Part shown: piece after piece, positions 43,426-51,187 of the stretch | Position numbering within the stretch: the stretch's first letter is position 1 | How the letters are laid out: each line of letters begins with the position of its first letter | Origin: Thermococcus thermotolerans | GTDB taxonomy: Archaea; Methanobacteriota_B; Thermococci; Thermococcales; Thermococcaceae | Assembly: GCF_024707485.1 (NCBI RefSeq) | Contig: NZ_CP102602.1 | Coordinates: 992,001-1,056,000, forward strand | Length of the DNA stretch: 64,000 nt | Direction: 5' to 3' | Made by a program: the position numbers and the translations under genes | Notes under the pieces: model-generated | Databases searched by the model: none | Told to the model about the DNA's origin: nothing | Seen by the model: the letters and a program-made list of their open reading frames with translations, nothing else

Positions 43426-45744
43426 ATGAAAGCTTACAGGCTTCATGTTCAGGGTATCGTTCAGGCCGTCGGCTTCCGTCCCTTCGTTTACAGGATAGCA
43501 CACGAGCATGGGTTGAGGGGCTACGTTAAGAACCTCGGCGATGCAGGCGTCGAGATAGTGGTCGAGGGCGATGAGGGAAACATAGAGGCCTTTATCCGTG
43601 ACCTCTACGCAAAGAAACCTCCCCTCGCAAGGATAGAGAGTGTGGACAAAAAAGAGATACCCCTCCAGGGATTCGACCGGTTCTACATCGAAAAGAGCTC
43701 CCAGGGTGGGGGCGGTGGGGACTCGATAATCCCGCCGGACATAGCGATATGCGACGACTGTTTGAGGGAGCTTTTTGACCCGACCGACAAGCGCTACATG
43801 TACCCATTCATAGTCTGCACCAACTGCGGGCCGAGGTTCACGATCATAGAAGATCTGCCATACGACAGAATCAACACCACGATGAGAGAGTTCCCGATGT
43901 GCGACTACTGCGAGAGCGAGTACAGAGACCCGCTCAACAGACGCTATCATGCCGAACCCGTCTGCTGTCCTGTCTGCGGGCCGAGCTACCGTCTCTACAC
44001 CAACGACGGGGAGGAAATCATTGGAGACCCGCTGAAAAAGGCGGCGGAGCTCATCGATAAGGGATACATAGTGGCGATAAAGGGTATCGGCGGGATTCAC
44101 CTCGCCTGTGACGCCACCAACGAGGAAGCTGTTGCAGAGCTGAGGAGGAGAACCCACAGGCCCCAGAAGCCCTTCGCAATAATGGCGAAGGACGTCGAAA
44201 CCGTCGAGGAGTTCGCCTTCTTAAGCAGAGAGGAACTTGAGGAACTGACCTCTTACCGGAGACCGATAATAACCCTCCGCAAGAAGGAGCCGTTCCCCCT
44301 GCCGGAGAACCTCGCACCGGGGCTTCATACCATAGGCGTCATGCTGCCCTACGCGGGAACTCATTACATACTCTTCCACTGGAGCAGGAGCAGGGTTTAC
44401 GTCATGACCTCAGCCAACTACCCGGGCATGCCTATGGTCAAGGACAACGACCGGGCCTTCGAGGAGCTGAAGGACGTTGCGGACTACTTCCTGCTCCACA
44501 ACAGGAAGATACTCAACAGGGCCGACGACAGCGTTGTGCGCTTCGTGGACGGAAGGAGGGCGGTTATAAGAAGGAGCAGGGGCTTCGTACCTCTGCCGAT
44601 AGGGATACCCTTTGAATACAGCGGTCTGGCCGTTGGGGCCGAGCTGATGAACGCCTTCGGTGTGGCAAAGAATGGGAAGGTCTACCCGAGCCAGTACATA
44701 GGCAACACATCCAAAGTTGAGGTTCTTGAGTTCATGGAAAAAGCCATAGGGCACTTCAAGAGACTCCTTCGCGTTAAGGACTTCGACTTAATCATAGCTG
44801 ACCTTCACCCGAGCTACAACACCACAAAGCTGGCCATGGAGATGGCTAACCAGCTCGATATAGAGTTCCTCCAGGTGCAGCACCACTACGCCCACATAGC
44901 GAGCATTATGGCCGAGAACAGCCTGGATGAGATAATAGGCATAGCCATTGATGGCGTCGGATACGGTACAGACAGCCACACATGGGGCGGTGAGGTGATA
45001 TACCTGAGCTACGAGGACGTCGAGAGACTGGCCCACATAGACTACTACCCGCTCCCCGGCGGAGACCTGGCAAGCTACTACCCGCTGAGGGCGCTTATGG
45101 GGATACTGAGCAGGATCTACAGTATAGATGAGCTGGAGGGAATAATAGAGAGGTGCTGTCCCAGGGCTGTAGAGAGCCTCCGCTATGGAAAGGTCGAGTT
45201 CAAAGTGATTCTGAACCAGCTCGCGAAGGGAATAAACACTGGCTATGCGTCCTCAACGGGAAGAGTCCTCGACGCTTTCGCTGTGCTTCTCAACGTAGCA
45301 TACAGAAGGCACTACGAGGGCGAGCCGGCCATGAAACTTGAGAGCTTCGCGATGCGTGGCAAGAACGACCTCAAGTTCGAGGTTCTGGTTGAGGGAGAGC
45401 TGATAAAGGTTGATGAGCTGTTCAGGGACGCTTTGGAGGTTCTGGACAGGGCCGCCCCAGCGGACATAGCCTACTCGGTTCACCTGGCCCTTGGAAGGGC
45501 ATTCGCCGAAACGGCAATAGAAAGAGCGCGGGAGTTCGGTGTGAAGAACATTGGAATAAGCGGTGGAGTCGCCTTCAATGAGCTCATAGTCAAGACAGTC
45601 AGGAAAATCGTCGAAAGCAACGGACTCAAATTCCACACGACCCACGAGGTGCCGCGCGGCGACAACGGGATACACGTGGGACAGGCTTTCCTCGGCGGCC
45701 TGTACCTTGAGGGATACCTCACGAGGGAGGATCTGATGCTGTAA
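43426..45744 (+). CDS. hypF: Carbamoyltransferase HypF
   Basis: A 772-residue protein with the full HypF set: acylphosphatase domain (GIVQAVGFRPFVYR), two zinc fingers (CDDCLREL..CTNCGPRF; CDYCESEY..CCPVCGP), a YrdC-like domain (AAELIDKGYIVAIKGIGGIHL) and a Kae1-like domain with HHYAHIASI and GISGGVAFN. It makes the thiocarboxamide on HypE that becomes cyanide. ATG at 43426 follows CCGGTGA; the GTG within that site is rejected. Confidence 0.95.
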   Translation: MKAYRLHVQGIVQAVGFRPFVYRIAHEHGLRGYVKNLGDAGVEIVVEGDEGNIEAFIRDLYAKKPPLARIESVDKKEIPLQGFDRFYIEKSSQGGGGGDSIIPPDIAICDDCLRELFDPTDKRYMYPFIVCTNCGPRFTIIEDLPYDRINTTMREFPMCDYCESEYRDPLNRRYHAEPVCCPVCGPSYRLYTNDGEEIIGDPLKKAAELIDKGYIVAIKGIGGIHLACDATNEEAVAELRRRTHRPQKPFAIMAKDVETVEEFAFLSREELEELTSYRRPIITLRKKEPFPLPENLAPGLHTIGVMLPYAGTHYILFHWSRSRVYVMTSANYPGMPMVKDNDRAFEELKDVADYFLLHNRKILNRADDSVVRFVDGRRAVIRRSRGFVPLPIGIPFEYSGLAVGAELMNAFGVAKNGKVYPSQYIGNTSKVEVLEFMEKAIGHFKRLLRVKDFDLIIADLHPSYNTTKLAMEMANQLDIEFLQVQHHYAHIASIMAENSLDEIIGIAIDGVGYGTDSHTWGGEVIYLSYEDVERLAHIDYYPLPGGDLASYYPLRALMGILSRIYSIDELEGIIERCCPRAVESLRYGKVEFKVILNQLAKGINTGYASSTGRVLDAFAVLLNVAYRRHYEGEPAMKLESFAMRGKNDLKFEVLVEGELIKVDELFRDALEVLDRAAPADIAYSVHLALGRAFAETAIERAREFGVKNIGISGGVAFNELIVKTVRKIVESNGLKFHTTHEVPRGDNGIHVGQAFLGGLYLEGYLTREDLML

Positions 45745-45793
45745 AGGGAAAGGATTTAACCAGAAAGAGACAACCATTAGATGGGTGTGGCTG

Positions 45794-46120
45794 ATGCCTA
45801 TAATCCAGAGAGAAGAACTGGAAAAGATCCTGCGAGAGGTGAAGTTCCGTTTGCAAGAAATCCTCGGTGATGACTTGGTGGAGGTTATCCTCTTTGGCTC
45901 CTACGCGAGGGGAGAAGCGAGAGAAGACAGCGACGTTGATGTGCTGGTTGTGGTTAAGAGGAGGCCCACGATTGAAGAACACGACAGGCTTAACGAGGTC
46001 ACGGAGAAGTACATCATGGAGAATGGAATAGTAATCTCGCTCATCATTTATCCACTCAACATAAAAATGGAGCACGACCCCTTGATTCAGAACGTCCAAG
46101 TGGAGGGTATTAGGGTATGA
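45794..46120 (+). CDS. MNT-type nucleotidyltransferase of a HEPN/MNT pair
   Basis: A 108-residue minimal nucleotidyltransferase: ILFGSYARGEAREDSDVDVLVVV contains GS, the Arg/Gly and both Asp residues of an active site. In HEPN/MNT (HepT/MntA) systems this antitoxin AMPylates the HEPN partner. It overlaps the HEPN gene by 4 nt and lies between hypF and hypE. ATG at 45794 is preferred over a GTG 9 nt upstream. Confidence 0.85.
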   Translation: MPIIQREELEKILREVKFRLQEILGDDLVEVILFGSYARGEAREDSDVDVLVVVKRRPTIEEHDRLNEVTEKYIMENGIVISLIIYPLNIKMEHDPLIQNVQVEGIRV

Positions 46121-46509
46121 GTAGATATGAAGGGATGCTTAAGAAAGCTCAGGAGAGCCTTGAGGCAGCAAAAACCCTACTGGAGAGAGGTTTCTATGGG
46201 TTCGCCCTCTCAAGAGCTTACTACACAATGTTCTACTGTACCGAGGCCATTCTGCTGACGAAGGGCATAAGCGTCTCAAAACACTCCACTCTAATAGCCC
46301 TTTTTGGCAAGGAGTTCATTAAGACAGGCGAAGTTCCTCATAAGTTTTTCACACACCTGCGGACGGCATTTAACCTGCGGCAGACGGCTGATTATTCCTT
46401 TGTCGTCGGGATAACCGAGGAAGAGGCGCGCGAGAACATAAGGCGTGCCAAGGAGTTCCTTGAATTCACTAGGACTTACCTCTCATCTAAAGGCTTTTTG
46501 GAGGAATGA
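46117..46509 (+). CDS. HEPN-domain partner of the MNT protein
   Basis: A 130-residue all-helical HEPN protein (ALSRAYYTMFYCTEAILLTKGIS). The RX4-6H RNase motif of toxic HEPN proteins is not evident; the corresponding place reads LRQTADYSF, seen in HEPN members that may lack RNase activity. Its stop codon overlaps an ATG of hypE, so it is in the hyp transcript. Confidence 0.85.
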   Translation: MSRYEGMLKKAQESLEAAKTLLERGFYGFALSRAYYTMFYCTEAILLTKGISVSKHSTLIALFGKEFIKTGEVPHKFFTHLRTAFNLRQTADYSFVVGITEEEARENIRRAKEFLEFTRTYLSSKGFLEE

Positions 46510-46511
46510 GC

Positions 46512-47528
46512 ATGGTGAAGAAAATAAAGCTCGAACACGGAGCAGGTGGAGAAATAATGGAGGAGCTCTTGAGGGACGTCGTACTGAGGACACTAACCCT
46601 CAAGAGCGCAGGAGGAATCGGACTGGATGCCCTCGACGATGGGGCGACGATACCCCTCGGCGACAAACACCTCGTCTTTACAATAGACGGACACACAGTG
46701 AGGCCGCTCTTCTTTCCGGGGGGAGACATCGGCCGTCTTTCAGTCAGCGGGACGGTGAACGATCTAGCAGTTATGGGAGCAAAGCCCCTCGCTCTGGCCA
46801 ACTCCATGATAATCGGCGAGGGGTTCGACGGCGAAGACCTGAAGAAAATCCTGAACTCGATGGACGAAACCGCCAGAGAGGTGCCCGTTCCCATCGTTAC
46901 CGGCGACACAAAGGTCGTCGAGGATGAGATAGGAATCTTCGTCATAACGGCTGGAATCGGAATCGCTGAGAGGCCGGTAACCGATTCGGGGGCGAAGGTC
47001 GGCGATGTCGTCCTCGTTAGCGGCACCGTTGGCGACCACGGGATAGCGCTGATGAGCCACCGCGAGGGAATAGCTTTCGAGACCGAGCTGGAGAGCGACG
47101 TTGCGCCGATATGGGAGGTCGTTGAGGCGGTAGCCAAAGCAATAGGCTGGGAGAACATCCACGCCATGAAGGATCCGACGAGGGGCGGGCTGAGCAACGC
47201 CCTCAACGAGATGGCCAGAAAAGCGGACGTCGGCATACTCATAAGGGAGAACGATGTCCCCGTCAGACCGGAGGTCAGGGCAGCGAGCGACATGCTCGGA
47301 ATAAGCCCCTTCGATGTAGCCAACGAGGGCAAGGTCGTCATGGTCGTCCCAAGGGAGCACGCGGAGGAAGCGCTGGAAGCTATGAGGCGCACCGAGAAGG
47401 GTAAGAACGCGGCCATAATAGGCGAGGTCATAGACCGCTACAGGGGCAAAGTTCTGGTCGAGACAGGCATAGGAGGAAAACGCTTCCTTGAGCCTCCCGC
47501 GGGAGACCCGGTTCCAAGGGTCTGCTGA
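46512..47528 (+). CDS. hypE: Hydrogenase maturation protein HypE
   Basis: A 338-residue AIR-synthase-related protein: ATP-binding LEHGAGGEIMEELLRDVV at the N-terminus and the conserved C-terminal Cys in DPVPRVC, which carries the carbamoyl/thiocyanate group from HypF. GGAGG lies 7 nt before the ATG at 46512; the ATG at 46506 is too close to that site. Co-transcribed with the HEPN gene by overlap. Confidence 0.95.
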   Translation: MVKKIKLEHGAGGEIMEELLRDVVLRTLTLKSAGGIGLDALDDGATIPLGDKHLVFTIDGHTVRPLFFPGGDIGRLSVSGTVNDLAVMGAKPLALANSMIIGEGFDGEDLKKILNSMDETAREVPVPIVTGDTKVVEDEIGIFVITAGIGIAERPVTDSGAKVGDVVLVSGTVGDHGIALMSHREGIAFETELESDVAPIWEVVEAVAKAIGWENIHAMKDPTRGGLSNALNEMARKADVGILIRENDVPVRPEVRAASDMLGISPFDVANEGKVVMVVPREHAEEALEAMRRTEKGKNAAIIGEVIDRYRGKVLVETGIGGKRFLEPPAGDPVPRVC

Positions 47529-47606
47529 GTTTTCCCATTTTTGTCCTTAACCTTGGGTTAGGGAAAGCTATAAATCGTCTTCTCCTGAGTTCTACTCGGT
47601 GAGAGC

Positions 47607-47900
47607 ATGATAATCGCAAAACCCTGCGTAACGATGAAGGGCATCGTCATAAGCGGCTATTCATGGGAGCGCCAGGTGAAGGTCGATCTGACCAGAACCG
47701 CACAGTGTCTCAGGGAGAGGGGGTACACGGTAAAGAAGCTCCTGCCAGGGATGATGCTGATCCTTGAAATGGAAGGCTACGAAGTCAGCGTCTACCCAAG
47801 CGGCAAGATAATAATCAAACTGCTGGAGGACTCGAAGACGGGCGAATCCATCGCCCGTGTGATATACGACTGTGCTGGAGTTCTGGAGGTGGTTTCATGA
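47607..47900 (+). CDS. Single-repeat TBP-like domain protein
   Basis: A 97-residue protein whose residues 26-92 read like one half of an archaeal TATA-binding protein: VDLTRTAQCL (as LDLxxIAxxL), LLPGMMLILE (FPGLVxRL), YEVSVYPSGKIIIK (LIFRSGKIVxTG) and a final helix. Whole TBP has two such repeats; here there is one, so a homodimer could imitate TBP. Cys residues at 7, 34 and near 89 are unusual for TBP. ATGA overlap with the cysteine desulfurase gene implies linked expression. A promoter with TATA at about 47569-47575 precedes it. Confidence 0.6.
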   Translation: MIIAKPCVTMKGIVISGYSWERQVKVDLTRTAQCLRERGYTVKKLLPGMMLILEMEGYEVSVYPSGKIIIKLLEDSKTGESIARVIYDCAGVLEVVS

Positions 47901-49096
47901 GGATTCCGGAGGATGTTAGGAAGGACATACCCCTGACTTCTGAGGTAATATACTTTGACAACACGGCCACTTCGCTCACGCCGAAGCCGGTTATAGAGGC
48001 GATGGACGAGTACTACCTCAGGTACCGCGCCAACGTCCACAGGGGAATACACAGGCTCTCCCAGATGGCGACCCACAAATACGAGGAGAGCAGGAAGGTG
48101 GTTGCCGACTTCCTCAACGCCAAGTTCGAGGAGATAGTCTTCACCAAGAACACGAGCGAGAGCCTCAACCTCGTTGCTTTGGGGCTCGAACACCTCTTCA
48201 AGCCCGGCGACAGGATAGTGACGACTCCCTACGAGCACCACTCCGATCTGCTCCCCTGGCAGAGGTTAGCGAAAAAGCTCGGCCTCAAGCTTGAGTACAT
48301 AGAAGGCGACGACGAGGGCAACCTGGATTTGAGCGACGCCGAGAAGAAGATTAAAGGGGCGAAGCTTGTAGCAGTTCAGCATGTCTCCAATGCCCTCGGA
48401 GTTATCCACGAGGTCGAGGAGCTTGGCAAGATGGCCAAGGAAGCTGGAGCGATATTCGTCGTCGATGCCGCCCAGAGCGCTGGCCACATGGAAGTCGATG
48501 TAAGAAAGATGAACGCCGACTTCCTCGGACTTTCCGGCCACAAGGGGCCGATGGGACCAACTGGCATAGGCGTTCTCTACATCAACGAGGAGTTCTTTGA
48601 TACTTTCGAGCCTCCACTGATAGGTGGAGGAACGATAGAGGATGTTGACCTGTGCTGTTACAAGCTGACCGAGCCTCCGGAAAGGTTCGAGGCCGGAACG
48701 CCCAACATAGGCGGTGCGATAGGTCTCGCCGCTGGAATAAGGTACATCGAGAAAATAGGGATAGACAAGATCGAAAGACAGGAGCACAAGCTGGTCAAGA
48801 GGATAACAGAGGGGCTTGATGAGCTTGAAGTCCCGTGGTACGGGCCGAGGAACCTGAAGAAACACGCCGGTGTGGTGAGCTTCAACGTCCCCGGCCTTCA
48901 CCCCCACGACGTTGCCGCGGTTCTCGACAACCACAACATCATGGTCCGCTCCGGCCACCACTGTGCTCTGCCCGTCATGAAGAGGCTCGGAATAAACGGC
49001 ACCGTAAGAGCGTCATTCCACGTCTACAACAGCCTCGAAGAGGTCGAGACTTTCCTCGGCGTCATGGAAGAGCTGATGAAAAGTTTGAGGAGTTAG
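47897..49096 (+). CDS. Cysteine desulfurase (SufS/CsdA type)
   Basis: A 399-residue group II cysteine desulfurase: PLP lysine Lys216 in GLSGHKGPMGPTG, His/Asp contacts EHHSDLLPW and VDAAQSAGH, catalytic Cys356 in RSGHHCALP. It releases sulfur from cysteine for Fe-S clusters, which the Fe-S-rich hydrogenase needs. Overlaps the TBP-like gene by 4 nt; its stop overlaps the convergent gene by 3 nt. Confidence 0.93.
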   Translation: MRIPEDVRKDIPLTSEVIYFDNTATSLTPKPVIEAMDEYYLRYRANVHRGIHRLSQMATHKYEESRKVVADFLNAKFEEIVFTKNTSESLNLVALGLEHLFKPGDRIVTTPYEHHSDLLPWQRLAKKLGLKLEYIEGDDEGNLDLSDAEKKIKGAKLVAVQHVSNALGVIHEVEELGKMAKEAGAIFVVDAAQSAGHMEVDVRKMNADFLGLSGHKGPMGPTGIGVLYINEEFFDTFEPPLIGGGTIEDVDLCCYKLTEPPERFEAGTPNIGGAIGLAAGIRYIEKIGIDKIERQEHKLVKRITEGLDELEVPWYGPRNLKKHAGVVSFNVPGLHPHDVAAVLDNHNIMVRSGHHCALPVMKRLGINGTVRASFHVYNSLEEVETFLGVMEELMKSLRS

Positions 49097-49992
49097 GGGA
49101 GGAACTCCCCCCACTCCACGTTTATCGTTTCTGGAGTGCGGTAGATGAAGGCCGCCTCCCCCTTGTGGACATGCTTCCTCATCGGGCCCGGCGGGACGCC
49201 GTTCGTCTCGTAGATGACGCTCTGGGTGTCCGGGTCATGATAGAGTACCAAGCTTGGACCGGCCAGATTCATTATCGAGTCTATCGCGTACTGCGTCGCG
49301 AGAACCGTCACCCTCGCCCGAAGGGGTCTCGTTATGAGCGGTATTGCGGCACCGCCGGCTGTGGTGTAGGCTAAGACCGCTGCGTCGTTGACCCCTATCA
49401 TCGTCTTCCTCCTGTGCCTGACCACCGCACTCACCACTAGGAAAGCTATGCCCGCGAGGGTTATGCTGTAGGTTTCCCCAAGCTCCACCAGGATGTTCTT
49501 TCCGAACTCGGGAGGTTTTCCGGAGTAGAAGGCCTCGTCCAGAGGTGTGTAACTTTCCCGGATAACCTCGGCGTATTTTCCGTCTGACTTAACTGCCTCT
49601 GGAACGCTCTTCACCTTCCCAGCAAGGAAATCTGAGTAGAGCCTTTCCGTCAGGGTTCTGTCGAGCCCGTAAATCGTCTGGACTATCGTTGCCGCGGTGT
49701 AGCCGTCGAGAAGGCCTTTCTCAGCTAGAACTATGGGGTCGAGACCCGTTCCCTGGCCGTCTCTTACCCGGATGATGGTATCGAATCCTTCCTCAGGGAA
49801 GTCTCCCTCGGTGTCAAAGATAACAACCCTGTAATCAATTTCCCTGTATCTGTCCGCAAAGTACTTCAGCGCCTTTCCCGGCCACTCATCCATGCCGAAT
49901 ATCTTGAGGGTTCTCCCGTGGTAAGCGGGGTCGTAGAAGGTGTCCTCACCCTCCCGCTCAAAGAGCCTAACCGCTATACGGCTGTACTTCAT
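49093..49992 (-). CDS. HerA/VirB4-like ATPase-fold protein with degenerate Walker A
   Basis: A 299-residue protein. Its first half reads like a HerA-type P-loop domain: KIFGMDEWPGKALKYFADRY in the place of the GxxGxGKS loop, VVIFDTEGDFP (as DPHGEF), and GTGLDPIVLAE. The Walker A Lys-Ser/Thr pattern is absent, so ATP hydrolysis is doubtful. The second half has hydrophobic stretches near residues 181-193 and 210-222, and the C-terminus is acidic. ATG at 49992 is chosen with GGTGG upstream. Assignment is by eye and uncertain. Confidence 0.45.
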   Translation of the reverse strand: MKYSRIAVRLFEREGEDTFYDPAYHGRTLKIFGMDEWPGKALKYFADRYREIDYRVVIFDTEGDFPEEGFDTIIRVRDGQGTGLDPIVLAEKGLLDGYTAATIVQTIYGLDRTLTERLYSDFLAGKVKSVPEAVKSDGKYAEVIRESYTPLDEAFYSGKPPEFGKNILVELGETYSITLAGIAFLVVSAVVRHRRKTMIGVNDAAVLAYTTAGGAAIPLITRPLRARVTVLATQYAIDSIMNLAGPSLVLYHDPDTQSVIYETNGVPPGPMRKHVHKGEAAFIYRTPETINVEWGEFLP

Positions 49993-50049
49993 GGGATCCA
50001 CCGGTGGAGAATAGGGAATGCCCCTATAAACGGCTTCTGGTTTAAACGC

Positions 50050-51183
50050 CTAAACAACCTTGACAAGTCTCTCCATCCAGGGGCTAACGCGAACACGGAT
50101 ATACCCCCTGAGCTTTTTATCTACCTCCCTATCCCCAGTATAAACCCTGAGCGGGCCGTTTTCAAGCTTGGAAGGCGTTGCCACGACAATTATGTTCTCC
50201 CGGGGAATCCTCCTCAACACCTCGGCCGAGAACTGCTGATTGCCCCTCCCGAAAAGGAACCCGAGGCCGCCTATAACCGTGACAACCACCCTGGGTTCTC
50301 TATCGGCAAAACGGAGCAGGTCCTCCTCGGTGGCGTCTTTGACAACGAGCCTGGCCTTGCCGTCCCTCACCTCAACAACGTCCACCCCGAGAAGGGTTCC
50401 CTCTATTCCCAGTCCCTCCTTTATCCTCTTCACCGTCGAACCGGAGCCAAGGAAGTATATTCCATCGTTCTCCAGGATTTCCTCGGCGATGGCTTCAGCG
50501 ATCGCCTCAAGCTCGTCTTCCTCGCTGAGGGGAATCCTCTCCTTGCTGCCCTGCACAAGGGTCTCGACAACAGGGACGATGGCCTTCCCGTAGGTTCTTG
50601 CCTTAACCTCGTCGTGGCGGTAGGCGTCTTCATCTATATCCCTTACCTCACGCTCCTCCAGCTTAGTGCGCCCGTGGAGAAAATCCACCAGAACCCTCGC
50701 GGCGTCCTCCGGGGAATATGCAAAAACCCCCGAGTACATCTTAACGCCCGTTGGGATTCCAAGGATCGGGAGATTCTCATCGATTGCCTCGACCACATCC
50801 CTGGCCGTCCCATCGCCACCAGCAAAGAGGAGGAGGTCAACCTTCCCACGCATCCTTCTCGCAAGCTCCCTGGTATCTTCTGATGTTGTGTCCGGTATCC
50901 TGACTCCCTCGATCTCCCGGTAGCCGATTTCCCTGTGTCGTATCACCTCAAACTCAAAGTCAAACTCCCTAAGAACGTCCTCCCCCAAAGGACCCGGCCC
51001 TGTTAGAAATCTGATCCCCTGGGCCTCCGGATAGTGGGAGAGCTCCGAGAGAAAGAGCCTAACGAGATCCTGGGCAATAGGCTTAGCTCCTCTCCTCACG
51101 GCCTCCTCGACGACCCCATCGGTGCCTTTGAGTGCAACCTTGCCGCCCATTCCGGCTATGGGGTTGATTATAAGGCCTATCAT
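50050..51183 (-). CDS. ATP-NAD kinase family protein (COG3199 type)
   Basis: A 377-residue protein starting INPIAGMGGKVALKGTDG, with the NAD-kinase GGDGTARDV loop (about 119-127) and IPTGVKMYSGVFA next to it. It belongs to a group related to NAD kinases and diacylglycerol kinases whose substrate is not always known. It follows the K+ channel gene by 4 bp on the same strand. Confidence 0.85.
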   Translation of the reverse strand: MIGLIINPIAGMGGKVALKGTDGVVEEAVRRGAKPIAQDLVRLFLSELSHYPEAQGIRFLTGPGPLGEDVLREFDFEFEVIRHREIGYREIEGVRIPDTTSEDTRELARRMRGKVDLLLFAGGDGTARDVVEAIDENLPILGIPTGVKMYSGVFAYSPEDAARVLVDFLHGRTKLEEREVRDIDEDAYRHDEVKARTYGKAIVPVVETLVQGSKERIPLSEEDELEAIAEAIAEEILENDGIYFLGSGSTVKRIKEGLGIEGTLLGVDVVEVRDGKARLVVKDATEEDLLRFADREPRVVVTVIGGLGFLFGRGNQQFSAEVLRRIPRENIIVVATPSKLENGPLRVYTGDREVDKKLRGYIRVRVSPWMERLVKVV

Positions 51184-51187
51184 CCTC

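Noticed and set aside
47543-47559. GTC-CTT-AAC-CTTGG-GTT ahead of the TBP-like gene, SurR-like
   Set aside because: One core base is wrong (GTC for GTT), so it was not listed as a site; worth including in a binding test.
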